DNA from: DASULK01 sp036381835
GTDB taxonomy: Bacteria; Actinomycetota; Actinomycetes; Mycobacteriales; Micromonosporaceae
Reading direction: 5' to 3'
Length of the DNA stretch: 16,245 nucleotides
NCBI GenBank assembly: GCA_036381835.1
Contig: DASVCA010000059.1
Location: 1 to 16,245 of the forward strand
The notes beneath the pieces were generated by a model. It saw nothing but the letters and a program-made list of their open reading frames with translations, did no database searches and was not told where the DNA came from. The position numbers and the translations under genes were made by a program. This document shows positions 14,752-16,245 of the stretch, one piece after another. Position 1 is the first letter of the stretch; the number at the start of each line of letters is the position of its first letter.

Positions 14752-15795
14752 GTGACCACCATCCAGAAGTGGTCTGGCCGCGAGACGCGGGCGCTGCGCG
14801 AGGCGATGCGCATGAGCATTCGAGAATTTGCGTCCTACATCGGCGTAAGCGAACGCACGGTGTCTAAATGGGAAGCCGATGAAGTCAGCCCCCGGCCGGA
14901 GATGCAGGCAGCCCTGGATACTGCTCTCAAACGATCGAGTGGCGAGGTCCGACAACGATTCAACTCGGCCATCGAGATCAGTGATGGTGCCGGCCTTCGG
15001 GAAGATCACAAACGCCCGAGAGCTGCTGTACTTGCCTGTGAACAGGTTGCCAGGACACGTCGAGCCCTCAACCTCACGCCGGATGAGTTTGCCAAGGTAC
15101 TTTCACCTGTACTTGGCTGGGAACCGGACGCACACATGGTCAAGTCATGGGAAACGACTGTCGTTCCACCTGGAGATGTTCTTGCCGGGCTTACCATTGT
15201 GAGTCGAAACAACCGAACCGAAACGGTTTCGCCGGACGACTTAGGAAACGACAGGCTCGCTGATGTCACACGGATCTACACAAGCAGGATGGAGTTTCTG
15301 GCGCACATGCCACCCGACCGGTGGTTAAGAAAAGCAAGTGAGGTGAGGGCAATGGGACTGTCCCTCAACCTGTTGTGCCAGCATTACCCCGACCGGAACT
15401 GGCTGACGCTGGTAGAGAGGGGTACAAAGGTTCGATGCCTGTTTCTCGACCCAACTGGATCAGCAATCCGCGCGAGGGAGGTCGAGGAAGGGTTTCCCCA
15501 AGGGCAACTTTCAGCGTTGACCAGCCTAAACATTGAGACAATCAAGAGGGTGCGTGACCGACTCCCTGGGGAGGCACAGGATCGCATCCAAATCGCCGTC
15601 TACGATCAGACGATCCGCTTCAATGTTGTCCTCGTCGACGACCTCTGCATCGCACAGCCATACCTACCACAGAGCCGTGGCGTAGACTGTCCTACGTTTG
15701 TCATCGAACGTCAGGCAGCAGCAGCACCAGGTTATACCCGCTGTTCGAGCAGGTCTTCAACGAGCAGTGGGATCGCGGGCAGCAACTATGACTAA
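14752..15795 (+). CDS. XRE-type HTH regulator with DUF5919 domain; reading frame shifted near the 3' end
   Basis: The N-terminal HTH (about 10-60: REAMRMSIREFASYIGVSERTVSKWE) is a Cro/C1 type DNA-binding domain. A second HTH-like part (about 95-150) is followed by a DUF5919 domain (about 175-325) with RIYTSRMEFLAHMPP, CLFLDPTGSAIRAREVEEG and FVIERQ; related domains resemble phospholipase-D-like folds, with unknown ligand. GTG 14752 has AAGGGA 7 bases upstream; a longer frame from GTG 14668 (AGGGAG at 3-base spacing) adds 28 residues that do not look like the family. The last ~20 residues (YTRCSSRSSTSSGIAGSNYD) are Ser/Arg junk, whereas the frame one base back reads LYPLFEQVFNEQWDRGQQL and stops at 15791 in ATGA overlap with the next gene. 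So one base appears lost near 15731. GC here is only about 53-57% in hand-counted lines. Confidence 0.78.
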   Translation: MTTIQKWSGRETRALREAMRMSIREFASYIGVSERTVSKWEADEVSPRPEMQAALDTALKRSSGEVRQRFNSAIEISDGAGLREDHKRPRAAVLACEQVARTRRALNLTPDEFAKVLSPVLGWEPDAHMVKSWETTVVPPGDVLAGLTIVSRNNRTETVSPDDLGNDRLADVTRIYTSRMEFLAHMPPDRWLRKASEVRAMGLSLNLLCQHYPDRNWLTLVERGTKVRCLFLDPTGSAIRAREVEEGFPQGQLSALTSLNIETIKRVRDRLPGEAQDRIQIAVYDQTIRFNVVLVDDLCIAQPYLPQSRGVDCPTFVIERQAAAAPGYTRCSSRSSTSSGIAGSNYD

Positions 15796-16245
15796 ATACC
15801 AAGACCTTCTACCTGTTGCAGTCGAAGCCATCGAGCACGCGCATCACCTTATACGTAGCCATGCACCCGGCATCCTGACGGTCAAAGGGGATCGCGATTT
15901 AGCCTCCGAAGTGGACTACCTCATCGAACGAGAGGTCCGGTCCTTCCTCCATGAGCGGACGCCAGGCATTGGTTTCCTTAGCGAAGAGGAAGGGGCAACC
16001 GGACCAGGCGACCTGCATTGGGCACTCGATCCAGTCGATGGCACCGTCAACTATGTGCACGGCATTCCACTCTGTGCCGTATCGCTTGGCCTCGTGCGCA
16101 AGGGCCGTCCTGTAATCGGAGTCATCGACCTTCCTTTTCTCGGCGCTCGCTACACGGCTGTAGAGGGCGCGGGCGCATACGTAAGTGGCCGACAGATCAA
16201 GACCAGCACGACCCAGAACCTCAACGAGGCGGTAGTTGCTATCGG
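15788..16245 (+). CDS. Inositol monophosphatase family protein, N-terminal part
   Basis: Partial: 152 residues, open at the right edge of the window; the family is normally about 250-270. The active-site motifs are there: SEEEG (the metal-binding glutamates) and WALDPVDGTVNYVHG, the DPxDGTxN signature that holds metal and phosphate. Members remove phosphate from inositol monophosphates, fructose-1,6-bisphosphate, PAP or histidinol phosphate; which of these cannot be said from this part. ATG 15788 overlaps the natural end of the regulator gene by 4 bases in the shifted frame, so the two are a coupled operon. The HTH-DUF5919 plus inositol-phosphatase pairing is one I have seen in Streptomyces-like genomes, from memory. 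Lower GC than the left half of the window, as in its partner. Confidence 0.88.
   Translation, partial: MTKYQDLLPVAVEAIEHAHHLIRSHAPGILTVKGDRDLASEVDYLIEREVRSFLHERTPGIGFLSEEEGATGPGDLHWALDPVDGTVNYVHGIPLCAVSLGLVRKGRPVIGVIDLPFLGARYTAVEGAGAYVSGRQIKTSTTQNLNEAVVAI

Noticed and set aside
15710..15730. GCA/CAG trinucleotide run in the regulator as a phase-variation tract
   Set aside because: Only about four units are present, and gain or loss of whole triplets would not change the frame; the observed shift is by one base.

Overview
The window is high-GC actinomycete DNA. Coding strands are strongly G/C at third codon positions, GTG starts and 4-base stop/start overlaps are common, and the cell-wall polymer genes, HAD/GH65 pair and HTH-DUF5919/inositol-phosphatase pair are types usual in Actinobacteria. 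A Micromonosporaceae-like host (Actinoplanes or Micromonospora type) is my best guess, from gene content and style only.

Region 1 (1-5235) is the 3' part of a cell-wall glycopolymer operon, tightly coupled on the + strand: the end of an ABC-2 polysaccharide export permease, its ATPase, a polytopic CDP-alcohol phosphotransferase with a degenerate nucleotidyltransferase-like N-terminus, and a fused GT2 / CDP-glycerol glycerophosphotransferase. Together they point to assembly and export of a teichoic-acid-like or other phosphodiester-linked polymer. A weak hairpin follows.

Region 2 (5361-8476) is a two-gene unit with a 4-base overlap: a beta-phosphoglucomutase-family HAD enzyme and a family 65 glycoside phosphorylase. 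This is the logical pair for phosphorolysis of an alpha-glucoside followed by beta-glucose-1-phosphate to glucose-6-phosphate. A small minus-strand gene (8523-8720) and an alpha/beta hydrolase (8922-9569) follow.

Region 3 (9568-11113) looks rearranged. Two direct copies of a 118-bp repeat (about 92% identical) bracket a small minus-strand gene with a displaced start and a VOC-family gene. The second copy abuts a truncated, frameshifted beta/gamma-crystallin-like gene that ends in a perfect 16-bp inverted repeat.

Region 4 (11153-14115) is a two-gene ABC exporter, a MacB/LolD-type ATPase and a 10-TM FtsX-type permease, closed by a clear intrinsic terminator (14151-14188).

Region 5 (14187-16245) has lower GC. 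It holds a frameshifted minus-strand small gene with an HTH-like segment, then divergently an XRE-type regulator with a DUF5919 domain and a partial inositol-monophosphatase-family gene. The regulator reading frame is shifted just before its end; the other frame restores a sensible C-terminus and a 4-base overlap with the phosphatase gene.

Four separate reading-frame breaks, each explicable by one missing base, lie in the right 6.3 kb, while every gene in the left 9.5 kb is open. Either this accessory segment is decaying or base-level sequence quality is lower there. I saw no tRNA, rRNA, CRISPR array or complete transposase.
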